DNA of 64,000 nucleotides from Xanthomonas hyacinthi (GTDB lineage: Bacteria; Pseudomonadota; Gammaproteobacteria; Xanthomonadales; Xanthomonadaceae), in contig NZ_CP043476.1 of assembly GCF_009769165.1 (NCBI RefSeq), forward strand, positions 310,001 to 374,000, in the 5' to 3' direction. The notes under the pieces are model-generated. The model had not been told where the DNA came from. It ran no database searches and was given only the letters and a program-made list of their open reading frames with translations. Each line of letters begins with the position of its first letter. The stretch's first letter is position 1. Position numbers and translations under genes: made by a program. Of the stretch, positions 1-9,890 are shown piece after piece.

Positions 1-1
1 G

Positions 2-564
2 TGTCCGCTGACCACCTTCGACAACCAGCCGCTATACCGCGACGGTGCCGGCCCGGACGCGGCAGAGATCGCCCGCCGCCGCGACACCTGGTTCGCGCCC
101 TACCACGCCGCATTGGCCGCAGAGATCGCCCGCCTGCGCGCGATCCACGGCACCGTAGTGGTGTACGACGCGCACTCGATCCGCTCGCAGATCCCGCACC
201 TGTTCGACGGCGAGCTGCCGCAGTTCAACATCGGCAGCGCCGGACCCTCCGGGGCGCCCGATAGCAGTTGCGACAACGCGCTCACCGACGCGGTCGAGAC
301 CCTGTGCGCGACCAGCGGCATGCGCCATGTGCGCAACGGACGCTTCAAGGGCGGCTACATCACCCGCCATTACAGCGACATCCCCGGCGGCGTACACACG
401 CTGCAGATGGAGCTGGCCTGCCGCGGCTACATGCACGAACCCGAGTGCGTGGACGAGCGCACCTGGCCCACGCCGCTGGACCCCGACCACGCCGCGCCGC
501 TGCGCCACACCCTGCAGCAGGTGCTCGCGTCCTGTCTCGAATTCGCATACTCACGGAGTGCCGC

Positions 565-568
<4 letters not shown>
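2..568 (+). CDS. hutG: N-formylglutamate deformylase, 5' end missing
   Basis: This is the last step of the five-step histidine degradation route: it hydrolyses N-formyl-L-glutamate to glutamate and formate in the cytoplasm. The frame is open from the first bases of the window, so the N-terminus lies outside. About 188 residues are visible. They include [12 protein letters not shown] and [12 protein letters not shown] and end with [19 protein letters not shown], blocks typical of the HutG zinc-hydrolase family. The stop TGA overlaps the ATG of hutU (ATGA), so the two genes are translationally coupled in one hut operon. The family assignment is firm; only the truncation limits it. Confidence 0.92.
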
Positions 569-2232
<1,664 letters not shown>

Positions 2233-2459
2233 GGCTGCCTGGCGAGGATCCCGCTTTTCCCCAAACGGCAGCTCGCATCAAGAGCATTCAGTACTGTGAT
2301 CGAATGTACGAATTTTCGCCAACTGCGATCTATGGTGCCGCGCCGGATCGCTGAACTGCTGTCGTACGCTCGATTGACACCCTGCCGCCAACTGCAGTAT
2401 TTCTGCCTGCACAGGCGAAGGGGAACGCTGGCCAGATCGCTTACGGACATGGAGTCGCG

Positions 2460-3221
2460 ATGCACCCCTTACAGATCAACCGACACGCTGGCCCTCGATC
2501 CGTCCAGGCCGCCCGCGTTGACGCAGTCCGCCGCCAAAGCGTTTGCCATGCCAGCAGATTTCTACGCCTTTCGGCCTCGCGCGCACTGCTGGCACTTGCC
2601 GTCACGACCTTGACCGCTTGTGCCGGCGCCAGTCCCACATCGACATCAGGGGATACCGCCATGCCCGCCTCAACTGCCACCGCGTCGCACGCCGGCGCCA
2701 AGGAACCTCCCATGACCGCCACGGACGCCGCTCCCGCCCCTACCGCCTCGGCCGAGGACATCGGCAACCGTATCCTGCGGTTGATCGACAGCATGCGGTC
2801 GCAGGCAGATCTAAGCCCAGCCAACGTCCAGCAAGTGACCGGCATCAAGGTCGAGATTGATCCGAACGATGCCCTCAACTGGGGATTCGGTGGCGCTGTC
2901 GATGCGCAATGGACCTATGGTCTGAGCAGCATGAAATCTCCCGATGGGAAAGCCGTGGACGGGCTGCTGTTTTCCTTCGAACCAGCGCAAGGCCAAGCTG
3001 GTGACAATCCAGCGCCAGTCTGTACCCCTGATCTTGATTATTACCGTAAGTCCCTGGAACAGAGAGGCTTTTCCGCCAAGCCACTACATGGCCGCTTCGG
3101 TGTTGTAGACCGCTGGCTCTTCGAGCGTGATGGCGTGTCTATTGGCGCATCGCTGCGCCGAAACCCCAAGTCACGTGAACGCCTGGCGTGCGTGCACCAG
3201 TTGATTATCAACGCCCGCTGA
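2460..3221 (+). CDS. Lipoprotein, candidate immunity protein for the downstream toxin
   Basis: A 253-residue protein with a hydrophobic segment (about residues 40-53) ending in a lipobox, LTAC, with the modified cysteine near residue 54. It is probably an outer-membrane-anchored periplasmic lipoprotein. A Ser/Thr/Ala/Pro-rich linker leads to a globular C-terminal half (about 95-253) that I do not recognise. It lies 10 bases upstream of a gene whose product carries a type IV secretion (XVIPCD-like) tail. In Xanthomonas, such toxins (X-Tfe) are typically encoded beside periplasmic lipoprotein inhibitors (X-Tfi). The immunity role is inferred from position and lipobox. The 30 residues before the signal peptide suggest the true start could be later, but I see no good alternative start codon. 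Confidence 0.7.
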   Translation: MHPLQINRHAGPRSVQAARVDAVRRQSVCHASRFLRLSASRALLALAVTTLTACAGASPTSTSGDTAMPASTATASHAGAKEPPMTATDAAPAPTASAEDIGNRILRLIDSMRSQADLSPANVQQVTGIKVEIDPNDALNWGFGGAVDAQWTYGLSSMKSPDGKAVDGLLFSFEPAQGQAGDNPAPVCTPDLDYYRKSLEQRGFSAKPLHGRFGVVDRWLFERDGVSIGASLRRNPKSRERLACVHQLIINAR

Positions 3222-3231
3222 GGGACCGGTC

Positions 3232-4533
3232 ATGAGCGACAGAGAAGAGAAGCTCGAACGCATGCTCTCGGCTTTCGAGCGTGATTGGGCTCCGTCGGCA
3301 TCCAATCTACGCACGATGCTGGAGGCCAACCCAGCGCTGCGCACGCGGATGCTGGATGCAGCGGAGACGGACCGATTGCTCAGTTTCAAAGGCGTCGATC
3401 CTACTGACCGTAGCCAGGGAATGTTAGGCGGCTATAACCCAAACGATGGCAGCCTTGCTCTGCCGATGGATTTGTTGGGAAACGCGCCGCGTAACAGGGC
3501 AAACGCCGGTACTGTCCTAATGACGATAGGCCATGAAGTAGAGCACGCAGTCCACCGCGACGACATCCGCACCACAAATCAACACTTTGCAACCGGCGTG
3601 CAACGCATAGCGGAGAGCCCAGGCCCTCATGACTACACCGCGCTGTTGGGCCAACGTGGAAACGAGCAGCGGTTGCGTGAAGCCAACGACGAGATAGCCG
3701 GCATCAACACTCTTGCCGCGCAGGTGCGTACGGCCAACCCCAATGCTGGCCTGAAAGATCTCTTCGATGCAGCCCCCGTAGATATGGCGCAATACATCGA
3801 TGTTGCGGGCACGCCACCAAGACAAACCTATACGCCACGCGAAGGCCTGAGCTTCGGCCAGGACCTGCGCGTCGAGCCCAATGCGGCCAACCTGGAGGCG
3901 ATGGGCAAGCTGTTCTACGACGCCAATCACTACCCCGCAAATTATGGCAGTCGCGCGCTGTACCAGATCGAGCAGGCCGAGGCCGCAGCGGCCTCCCGCC
4001 GCCCCGCTGGCGAGCCCGCGCCGGAGGTGCGCGTGGACATGAAGGCGCTGGGGCTGGATCAGGCACGGGCCAACGGCGACGTCTATTTCCCAACCGGCTT
4101 CACCGACACCAGCGCACCGCGCCTGGGGCCGCCGGCACCGACCGACCCGGCCATGCCGGATGCAAGCGCGTCCAGGCCGCAGGCGGCCTGGAGCCATCCG
4201 CTTTACCAGCAGGCGCTGGCCGGGCTGGAGCAATTACCGGCCGAGCACGCCATCGTCGACCGTGGCGCACGCCATCGCACCGCCGGTGCCATGGCGGCAC
4301 AAGCGCAGGCCGATGGCCTGCAGCGTATCGATGCCGTGCTCGGCAGTCACGACGGGCAACGCTTGTTCTCCGTACAGGGCCAGGTCGGCGCGCCGGATGC
4401 CTGGCGCAGTCATGTCGATCGCACGACCGCGCAGCAACAGCCGCTGGAGGCCAGCGCCAGCCAGTTGCAACAGGAAAGTGCACGCGCGGCTACGCAGGAA
4501 CAGGAAGCACAGCGTACGCCTGTAATGCGGTGA
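3232..4533 (+). CDS. Putative X-T4SS effector with HExxH metallopeptidase-like motif
   Basis: A 433-residue protein in two parts. The N-terminal region carries HEVEHAVH at residues 101-108, matching the HExxH zinc-peptidase signature. The C-terminal ~115 residues look like the XVIPCD secretion domain recognised by VirD4 in xanthomonad killer type IV systems: GLQRIDAVL (about 362-370), LFSVQG (about 378-383) and a glutamine-rich tail (residues 400-426). I infer export into rival bacteria, with the lipoprotein just upstream as antidote. Codon use in the first ~180 codons is less GC-rich than in the tail, as expected for an exchangeable toxin module joined to a host-typical secretion tail. The toxin's target is unknown. 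No T4SS structural genes of the killing type lie in the window. Confidence 0.82.
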   Translation: MSDREEKLERMLSAFERDWAPSASNLRTMLEANPALRTRMLDAAETDRLLSFKGVDPTDRSQGMLGGYNPNDGSLALPMDLLGNAPRNRANAGTVLMTIGHEVEHAVHRDDIRTTNQHFATGVQRIAESPGPHDYTALLGQRGNEQRLREANDEIAGINTLAAQVRTANPNAGLKDLFDAAPVDMAQYIDVAGTPPRQTYTPREGLSFGQDLRVEPNAANLEAMGKLFYDANHYPANYGSRALYQIEQAEAAAASRRPAGEPAPEVRVDMKALGLDQARANGDVYFPTGFTDTSAPRLGPPAPTDPAMPDASASRPQAAWSHPLYQQALAGLEQLPAEHAIVDRGARHRTAGAMAAQAQADGLQRIDAVLGSHDGQRLFSVQGQVGAPDAWRSHVDRTTAQQQPLEASASQLQQESARAATQEQEAQRTPVMR

Positions 4534-4753
4534 TGGGATCGGCGCGATCCCCGCAAGATGCCACGCGCTCCGCGCAGGGCGAGAAATTCGGCGTGCATGC
4601 CGGCGCGCACTGGCGGTTCGTTCGAGTGAGGTCGAACGCATCGGGAATCGAGCCAGCTGGCGCGTAGTCGGAACGGCGTCACGCATTACGACAATCGGGC
4701 TCAAGATCGTCGAGCCAGCGCCGACAAAAGATGCAACGTTTCGAGGAGCCTTC

Positions 4754-5488
4754 ATGGGCATCCTGATCTACCTGACTCCCGCCGTCGTGCTCTGGGCGAT
4801 CACCGCCACCGTTCTCGCCTGGGTCTTCTTTGGCCGCTGGCGCCGCGAGCAACGGCAACAGGAGAGCGTGCAGGACAGCCTCGCCCGCCACCAGGCCGCG
4901 CTGTCGCAGATGAAGGCGCGTGCGGCCGCCAGCGCGCGCGAGTTCGAGGCGCTGCAGCAGGCCTATGCCGGCCTGCGACAGACGCTGGAACTGCAGACGC
5001 AGGAACCGCTGCCGGCGCAGGAGATCGTGGAGCGGCCACCGGTGCCGATCCTGGTGATGGAGCGCCTGGACATTTCCGCAGAGATCGGCACGCTGCTCGC
5101 GCACGTGGCGCGGGTGGCCAGGAGCATCCGCCGCTACAGCGCCTACAGCCGCGGCCACAACGCGCCGGAGCTGAGCAGCGCGCGCTACGACCTGCATTGG
5201 CTGTCCGACTGCCTGCACAGCCTGGACCAGATCGGCCACGCCTTGGCCAGGGGCAACGTGGATACCCTGACCGCGGCCTGCACCGAGCTGCTGTCGATGT
5301 ACGAGCAATACCTGAAGGACGGATCCGGCTACAACAGCCGCGACACCTTCCAGCGCCTGAGCAGCCACGTCCCGCTCGCCGACGTGACCGACGCCATCCG
5401 CTCGATCGCGGCCAAGGCCTCGCTGGCGCGGCAGGCGCAGACGCAGACGCAGGCCGGCGGACAGGTGCACGCGGCGCCGGTCGCCTGA
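4754..5488 (+). CDS. Membrane-anchored coiled-coil protein, unknown function
   Basis: I do not recognise this family. The 244-residue product starts with one strong hydrophobic segment (about residues 3-27). A basic stretch and a long, charged, Gln/Ala-rich segment likely to be coiled coil (about 30-90) follow. The C-terminal domain is probably helical (about 95-220) and the tail is low-complexity, Gln/Thr-rich. An AGGAG ribosome site sits 5 bases before the ATG. The topology suggests a cytoplasmic domain tethered to the inner membrane. It stands alone between the toxin pair and the acyl-CoA-binding gene, so context adds nothing. Confidence 0.75.
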   Translation: MGILIYLTPAVVLWAITATVLAWVFFGRWRREQRQQESVQDSLARHQAALSQMKARAAASAREFEALQQAYAGLRQTLELQTQEPLPAQEIVERPPVPILVMERLDISAEIGTLLAHVARVARSIRRYSAYSRGHNAPELSSARYDLHWLSDCLHSLDQIGHALARGNVDTLTAACTELLSMYEQYLKDGSGYNSRDTFQRLSSHVPLADVTDAIRSIAAKASLARQAQTQTQAGGQVHAAPVA

Positions 5489-5585
5489 AGCACCGCCATC
5501 GGGCGAGCTGGCGTGTCTGGCCCCCGCGTTGACCGGACCGGTCGCGCGTGCTGTGATGCGTCCCGGTCAGGGCGGGAGCGGCAGC

Positions 5586-5843
5586 ATGGCGGACATCACG
5601 GCGGCCTTCGAAAAAGCGGCCAAGGACATCAAGCAGCGCGAAGAGCGTCCCGACAACGACACCTTGCTGCGCCTGTACGCGCTGTACAAACAGGGCGCGG
5701 AAGGCGACGTCGCCGGCGCCAAGCCCGGTTTCTTCGACTTCGTCGGCACCGCCAAGTACGAGGCCTGGGCCAAGCTCAAGGGCCTGCCGCAGGCCGAGGC
5801 GCAGAAGAAGTACGTGGACCTGGTGAAGAAGCTGCTGGCCTGA
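5586..5843 (+). CDS. Acyl-CoA-binding protein
   Basis: An 85-residue four-helix ACBP that binds long-chain acyl-CoA in the cytoplasm as a carrier or buffer. Diagnostic residues are visible: AAFEKAAKDIK at the N-terminus, LLRLYALYKQGAEGDV with the conserved Tyr/Lys ligand region, and KYEAWAKLKGLP. The length fits the family (about 86). I chose the ATG with GGGAG upstream rather than an in-frame start 19 codons earlier, because the family begins at ADITAAFEKA. The stop TGA overlaps the ATG of a TetR regulator, which implies coupled expression. Confidence 0.93.
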   Translation: MADITAAFEKAAKDIKQREERPDNDTLLRLYALYKQGAEGDVAGAKPGFFDFVGTAKYEAWAKLKGLPQAEAQKKYVDLVKKLLA

Positions 5844-6469
5844 TGGCACGCGACACCCGCCGGCGCATCCTCGACACGGCCCTGGCGATGTTCAACGCGC
5901 AGGGCGAGCCGCACGTCACCACCAACCATATCGCCGACGAGCTGGAGATCAGCCCCGGCAATCTGTACTACCACTTCCGCAACAAGGACGACATCATCGA
6001 GCACCTGTTCGCGCGCTACGAGGAGCGCATGGACGCGGCGCTGCAGTTGCCGAGCGCGCGCCTGCCCGGGCTGGAGGACATCTGGCTGCAACTGCACCTG
6101 GTGTTCGAGTGCATCTGGGACTACCGCTTCCTGTACCGCGACCTGATCGAGATCCTCAGCCGCAGCCGGCGCCTGCGCCTGCGCTTCGCGCGCATCCTGC
6201 GCCGCGCCGACGACAGCACCCAGGCGGTGTTCCAGGGACTGGCGCAGGCCGGGGCGCTGCGCGCCACCACGCAGGAACTGGGCGGCATCGCCACCAACGT
6301 GCTGGTGGTGGCCACGTTCTGGCTCAACTACGCCGCCGCGCGCGGCGAGAAGGACGAACAACTGGCGATCCGCCACGGCATCGTGCAGGTGATGCTGCTG
6401 ATCAGCCCGTTCCTGCGCGAGGCCGAGCGCGCGCATCTGGCCACGCTGATGCAGGCCTATCTGGACTGA
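5843..6469 (+). CDS. TetR/AcrR-family regulator coupled to the ACBP gene
   Basis: A 208-residue regulator. The N-terminal helix-turn-helix is typical (TRRRILDTALAMFNAQGEPH, then TTNHIADELEISPGNLYYHF). The C-terminal all-helical domain is the ligand-binding and dimerisation half. It shares a TGATG junction with the acyl-CoA-binding gene. A reasonable inference is that it senses an acyl-CoA or fatty acid and controls lipid genes including its own operon. Its operator is not evident. Confidence 0.88.
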   Translation: MARDTRRRILDTALAMFNAQGEPHVTTNHIADELEISPGNLYYHFRNKDDIIEHLFARYEERMDAALQLPSARLPGLEDIWLQLHLVFECIWDYRFLYRDLIEILSRSRRLRLRFARILRRADDSTQAVFQGLAQAGALRATTQELGGIATNVLVVATFWLNYAAARGEKDEQLAIRHGIVQVMLLISPFLREAERAHLATLMQAYLD

Positions 6470-6671
6470 GGCAGCGGCGCATCGCCAGTGATGGCGCGCC
6501 CCAACGCTGCGCTGGAAGCGCCCCGCGACGAACCGGCCGATGCGTCCGCATAGCGGCGCAGGGCATTGCCACGACGCGGGAGTCCCACGCGCCGCGCGCA
6601 CCGATTCGCCAAGCGCCGCCGGCATCGGCTAGGCTTGCCGCCCTGCCCTCGGCGCCGTCCCGGAAGCCCGC

Positions 6672-7448
6672 GTGAGAACCGTCGTCGCCACCCGCTACGT
6701 GACCCCGCTGCGCGAAGGCGGCTCGCTGCCCGCGGTGGTGGAGGCCGACGACGACGGCCTGTACGTGCTGAAGTTCCGCGGCGCCGGGCAAGGCCCGAAG
6801 GCGCTGATCGCCGAGCTGCTCGGCGGCGAACTAGCGCGCGCGCTCGGCCTGCCGATGCCGGAGCTGGTGTTCGCGCTGCTCGACCGCGAGTTCGCGCGCA
6901 CCGAGCCGGATCCGGAGATCCAGGACCTGATCCGCGCCAGCGAAGGCCTGAACCTGGCGCTGGACTACCTGCCCGGCGCGATCAACTACGACCCGGCCGC
7001 GCTGCGCCCGGACCCGGCGCTGGCCTCGGCGATCGTCTGGTTCGACGCCTTCGTCACCAATGTCGATCGCACCGCGCGCAACACCAACCTGATGGTCTGG
7101 CACGGCAAGCTGATGCTGATCGACCACGGCGCGGCCCTGTATTTCCACCACGACTGGGAGCACGCCGGCAGCGCCTGCGCCTCGCCGTTCGCGCGCATCC
7201 GCGACCATGTGCTGCTGCCCTACGCCAGCGCCATCGCCCAGGCCGACGCGGAATTGGCGCCGCGGCTGACCGATGCGGTCATCGACGCGATCGTGGCGCA
7301 GATCCCGGATGCCTGGCTGCAGGCCGAAGCCGGCTTCGCCAGCGTGGACACGCATCGCCAGGCCTATGCCGATTACCTCAAGCAGCGGCTGGCGCGGCGC
7401 GCCGGGTTCGTCGAGGAGGCGCTCCGTGCCCACGCTGCACACGTATGA
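6672..7448 (+). CDS. HipA-like kinase family protein
   Basis: A 258-residue protein of the short HipA-like kinase group. Visible kinase features are a VLKFRG-type nucleotide-contact strand near residue 35, the catalytic loop FVTNVDRTARNTN near residue 130 and the metal-binding LIDHG. It starts at GTG. Its 3' end overlaps the next gene, a DUF3037 protein, by 23 bases; these two families are commonly found as neighbours. Unlike toxin HipA it lacks the N-subdomain and a HipB antitoxin partner, so a toxin role should not be assumed. Its substrate is unknown. Confidence 0.85.
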   Translation: MRTVVATRYVTPLREGGSLPAVVEADDDGLYVLKFRGAGQGPKALIAELLGGELARALGLPMPELVFALLDREFARTEPDPEIQDLIRASEGLNLALDYLPGAINYDPAALRPDPALASAIVWFDAFVTNVDRTARNTNLMVWHGKLMLIDHGAALYFHHDWEHAGSACASPFARIRDHVLLPYASAIAQADAELAPRLTDAVIDAIVAQIPDAWLQAEAGFASVDTHRQAYADYLKQRLARRAGFVEEALRAHAAHV

Positions 7449-7818
7449 TTACGCGGTCATCCGCGTGGTGCCGCGGGTGGAGCGCGAGGAATTCGTCAAC
7501 GTCGGGGTGATCGTGTCGTGCCCGACCTCCAAGCTGCTGCATGCGGCGATCGAACTGCAGCCGGCACGGCTGCTGGCGCTGGATCCGACCCTGGACATCG
7601 AACGCCTGCGCCCCTACCTGGACGCGATCCCGGCGATCTGCCGCGGCGACGCCGATGCCGGCCCGATCGCGCTGCTGCCGCCGCGCGCGCGCTTCCACTG
7701 GCTGACCGCGCGGCGCAGCTCCATCATCCAGATGTCCTCGGCGCACGTCGGCCGCACCACCCAGCCCGAGTACGTGGTCGAGCACCTGCTCGCGCGCATG
7801 GTGCGCACGCCGCGCTAG
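7426..7818 (+). CDS. DUF3037 family protein
   Basis: A 130-residue protein beginning TLHTYDYAVIRVVPRVEREEF and containing VNVGVIVSCP, the hallmark of the DUF3037 family. The start is GTG with a GAGGAGG ribosome site that lies inside the end of the HipA-like gene, so translation is likely coupled. The conserved pairing suggests the two proteins act together. No biochemical role is known to me. Confidence 0.85.
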   Translation: MPTLHTYDYAVIRVVPRVEREEFVNVGVIVSCPTSKLLHAAIELQPARLLALDPTLDIERLRPYLDAIPAICRGDADAGPIALLPPRARFHWLTARRSSIIQMSSAHVGRTTQPEYVVEHLLARMVRTPR

Positions 7819-7862
7819 GGCATTCGGGCAGGCATGGTGTGCTTGTTGTGTTGTTGCTTGTT

Positions 7863-7926
7863 GTGGGAGCGACTTCAGTCGCGACGGGCGTTACCGATAC
7901 AGCCCGTCGCGACTGAAGTCGCACAC
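7863..7926. repeat. REP-like inverted repeat
   Basis: Two ~25-base arms (GTGGGAGCGACTTCAGTCGC and its near-perfect complement ending GAAGTCGCACAC) flank a short loop, so the single strand can form a long hairpin. The same architecture with GGCTTCAGCC in place of GACTTCAGTC recurs at 35009-35076. Such elements are abundant in xanthomonad intergenic regions. Lying 45 bases after the DUF3037 stop, it may also act as a terminator or mRNA stabiliser. Confidence 0.9.
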
Positions 7927-8112
7927 AAGGTGCCGTCGGTTTTGCCAAGGAGCATGCGCAGACCACGCCACGCCGCTTCTCGCAAAGCGGACAGGTGAGC
8001 CACTTCGAACCCGACGCAGCCGATTGCGGTCAGCGTGGTGCCATCCGCCACAACCGACGTTGAGAAAACGCAGCGCGTTACCCGATACCGCGTCCCCGGG
8101 CCGGCGCCGCCG

Positions 8113-8532
8113 CTACCGCGAACGCGCGCTGCGCTTGGCCGCGCTGCGCGGACGCCGCGCCGCAGCGGCGGTCTTCTTCGCCGTGCGCTTGCCGGGCGTG
8201 GTCGCCGCCGGACGCTTGCGCGGCGTGGCACGCGGCTTGGGCTGCAGGCCGAGCTTGACCAGCACCGGCTGCAAGCGCGCCTCGACCTCGGCGCTCAGCG
8301 GCTGCACCTGGCCGCGCAGCGCCGCGGCGCCTTCGCGCACGCTGGCTTCGGCGTCGTCGGCCAACTGCGCCACCAGCGCCTTCAAGGTGTTCGCGCCGCT
8401 GGCGGCATCGGCCGCGGCCGCCAGCGCGCGCTTGCGGGTCAGCGACAGCAGGCCCAGGCCGGCCAGCCACAGGTGCCGCGGCGCCAGAGTCTCGGGCCGG
8501 GGTGCGGAGGTGGAACGCTTCTTGGTCGCCAT
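8113..8532 (-). CDS. Phasin-like protein with basic histone-like tail
   Basis: A 139-residue protein. The N-terminal half has a short hydrophobic stretch (LWLAGLGLLSLTRK) followed by an alanine-rich amphipathic helix. The C-terminal ~45 residues are Lys/Arg/Ala/Pro-rich (RKRPAATTPGKRTAKKTAAA), similar to histone H1-like tails. This bipartite pattern resembles PhaF/PhaI-type granule-associated proteins that link storage granules to the nucleoid. No PHA synthase gene is nearby, so the assignment rests on architecture only. Confidence 0.6.
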   Translation of the reverse strand: MATKKRSTSAPRPETLAPRHLWLAGLGLLSLTRKRALAAAADAASGANTLKALVAQLADDAEASVREGAAALRGQVQPLSAEVEARLQPVLVKLGLQPKPRATPRKRPAATTPGKRTAKKTAAAARRPRSAAKRSARSR

Positions 8533-8675
8533 CGCGGGTCTCCCTGGATGCCGGCAGCGGCATCGATGCGACGCATGCTGGCGGCAGCGGCTTGAGCAAA
8601 CACACTATCCGCAGTGCAGCTTGCCAGGCCGCCATGGCGGCGCCATGCTCGCTGCGAACTCCAGGGAGGCCAGGC

Positions 8676-9530
8676 ATGGCAGCAAAACCGACCGCATGGG
8701 CGCCGTTTCCGCACGACGCCAAGGCCTACGCCTATCCGGGCGAAGCGCTGAAGAAAGCCTGGCCCAAGCTGCACGCCGGCGACCGCGAGCCGTACCCGGA
8801 CCCGGCGCGCGCGCAGGCGCTGCTCGCCGCCGCCGGCAAGGCCGGCAAGGGTCACGATGCGCCGACGCTGTCGGCGGCATTGATCGAGGCCTGGCGCAGC
8901 TTCCACCAGGGCCAGTTCCAGCAGGCGTACACCGCCGGACAGGCGCTGGGCGTGTTCGGCGCCTCGGTCGCGGTCAAGGCGCTCGGCATCCACGCCAATT
9001 ATCTGGTCGACGACGACAAGGAAAAGCTGCAGCGCCTGCAGCAGGCCGCGACGCTGGCCGAGGCGGCGATCGCCGCGCTGCCGGACGAGGCCAACAGCCA
9101 CTATCGCCATGCCTTCGCGCTGGGCCGCTACAGCCAGGGGCTGAGCATCGTCAAGGCGCTCAAGCAAGGCATCGCCGGCAAGCTGCGGCAATCGCTGGAG
9201 ACCGCGCTGGAACTGGAACCCAGGCATGCCGAGGCGCACATGGCGCTGGCGCTGTACCACGCCGAGATCATCGGCAAGGTCGGCGCGATGATCGGCGGAC
9301 TCACCTACGGCGCCAAGGCCGCGACCGCCGAGCAGCACATCCAGCAGGCGCTGAAGCTGACCCCGGATGCGCCGATCGCGCATGTCGAATCCGCCAACGT
9401 GCTGTTGCTGCTGCATGGCGACAAGCGCGAGGACGCGGCCGCCGGCGCATTCGAGAAAGCGGCCAAGCTCAAGCCGCGCGATGCGATGGAAGCGCTGGAC
9501 GCGGCGTTCGCGCGCGAGCAGCTGGCATAG
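8676..9530 (+). CDS. TPR-like helical repeat protein, unknown function
   Basis: A 284-residue soluble protein without signal peptide. Helical pairs such as EANSHYRHAFALGRYSQGL, then ALELEPRHAEAHMALALYHA and KLTPDAPIAHVESANVLLLL recall tetratricopeptide repeats (about residues 105-280). A good AGGGAGG ribosome site precedes the ATG. It is divergent from the phasin-like gene. The repeats suggest a protein-protein scaffold; nothing in the neighbourhood gives a partner. Confidence 0.75.
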   Translation: MAAKPTAWAPFPHDAKAYAYPGEALKKAWPKLHAGDREPYPDPARAQALLAAAGKAGKGHDAPTLSAALIEAWRSFHQGQFQQAYTAGQALGVFGASVAVKALGIHANYLVDDDKEKLQRLQQAATLAEAAIAALPDEANSHYRHAFALGRYSQGLSIVKALKQGIAGKLRQSLETALELEPRHAEAHMALALYHAEIIGKVGAMIGGLTYGAKAATAEQHIQQALKLTPDAPIAHVESANVLLLLHGDKREDAAAGAFEKAAKLKPRDAMEALDAAFAREQLA

Positions 9531-9576
9531 CTGCACCGCAGGCCCCTTCTCCCATCGGGACCATGGCCCCCTTTAA

Positions 9577-9842
9577 GGCGGCCTGCTGGCCTTCCCCCAC
9601 GCGCTGGCGATCAGCGCCGGGCCGGCGGCGCGGGTCAACTGCATCAGCCCGGGCTGGATCGCCACCGATGCCTGGCGCAAGCCCAGCGCGCGGCGCAGGC
9701 CGGCGCTGTCGCGGCAGGACCATGCGCAGCATCCGGCCGGCCGGGTCGGCACACCGCAGGACATCGGCGCGCTGGCGGCTTCGTCACCGGCCAGGATTTC
9801 GTCGTCGATGGCGGCATGCGCCGCAGGATGCAGTCCGCGTAA
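9577..9842 (+). pseudogene. Remnant of a short-chain dehydrogenase gene
   Basis: Reading from 9577 gives the last third of an SDR: GGLLAFPHALAIS, then RVNCISPGWIATDAWRKP and GTPQDIGALAA. The frame is then lost by an internal deletion, and the family terminus GFVTGQDFVVDGGM resumes in another frame and stops at 9842. The catalytic Ser/Tyr/Lys region and the Rossmann half are gone. It is a decayed gene between the TPR-like gene and trhO, probably without product. Confidence 0.8.
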
Positions 9843-9874
9843 TGGCAGCGGCGCCGCAAATCCGATCCGTTTTT

Positions 9875-9890
9875 TGTAGGAGCTCCTACA
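9875..9890. repeat. Collapsed REP-like palindrome at the trhO 3' end
   Basis: TGTAGGAGCTCCTACA is a perfect 16-base palindrome equal to the two outer ends of the REP-like element at 35009-35076 (TGTAGGAGC...GCTCCTACA) joined with the middle missing. It overlaps the last bases and stop codon of trhO. Confidence 0.75.

Noticed and set aside
6672..7448. Toxin-antitoxin (HipBA) call for the HipA-like gene
   Set aside because: No HipB-like helix-turn-helix gene is adjacent, and the protein lacks the HipA N-subdomain. The neighbour is DUF3037.
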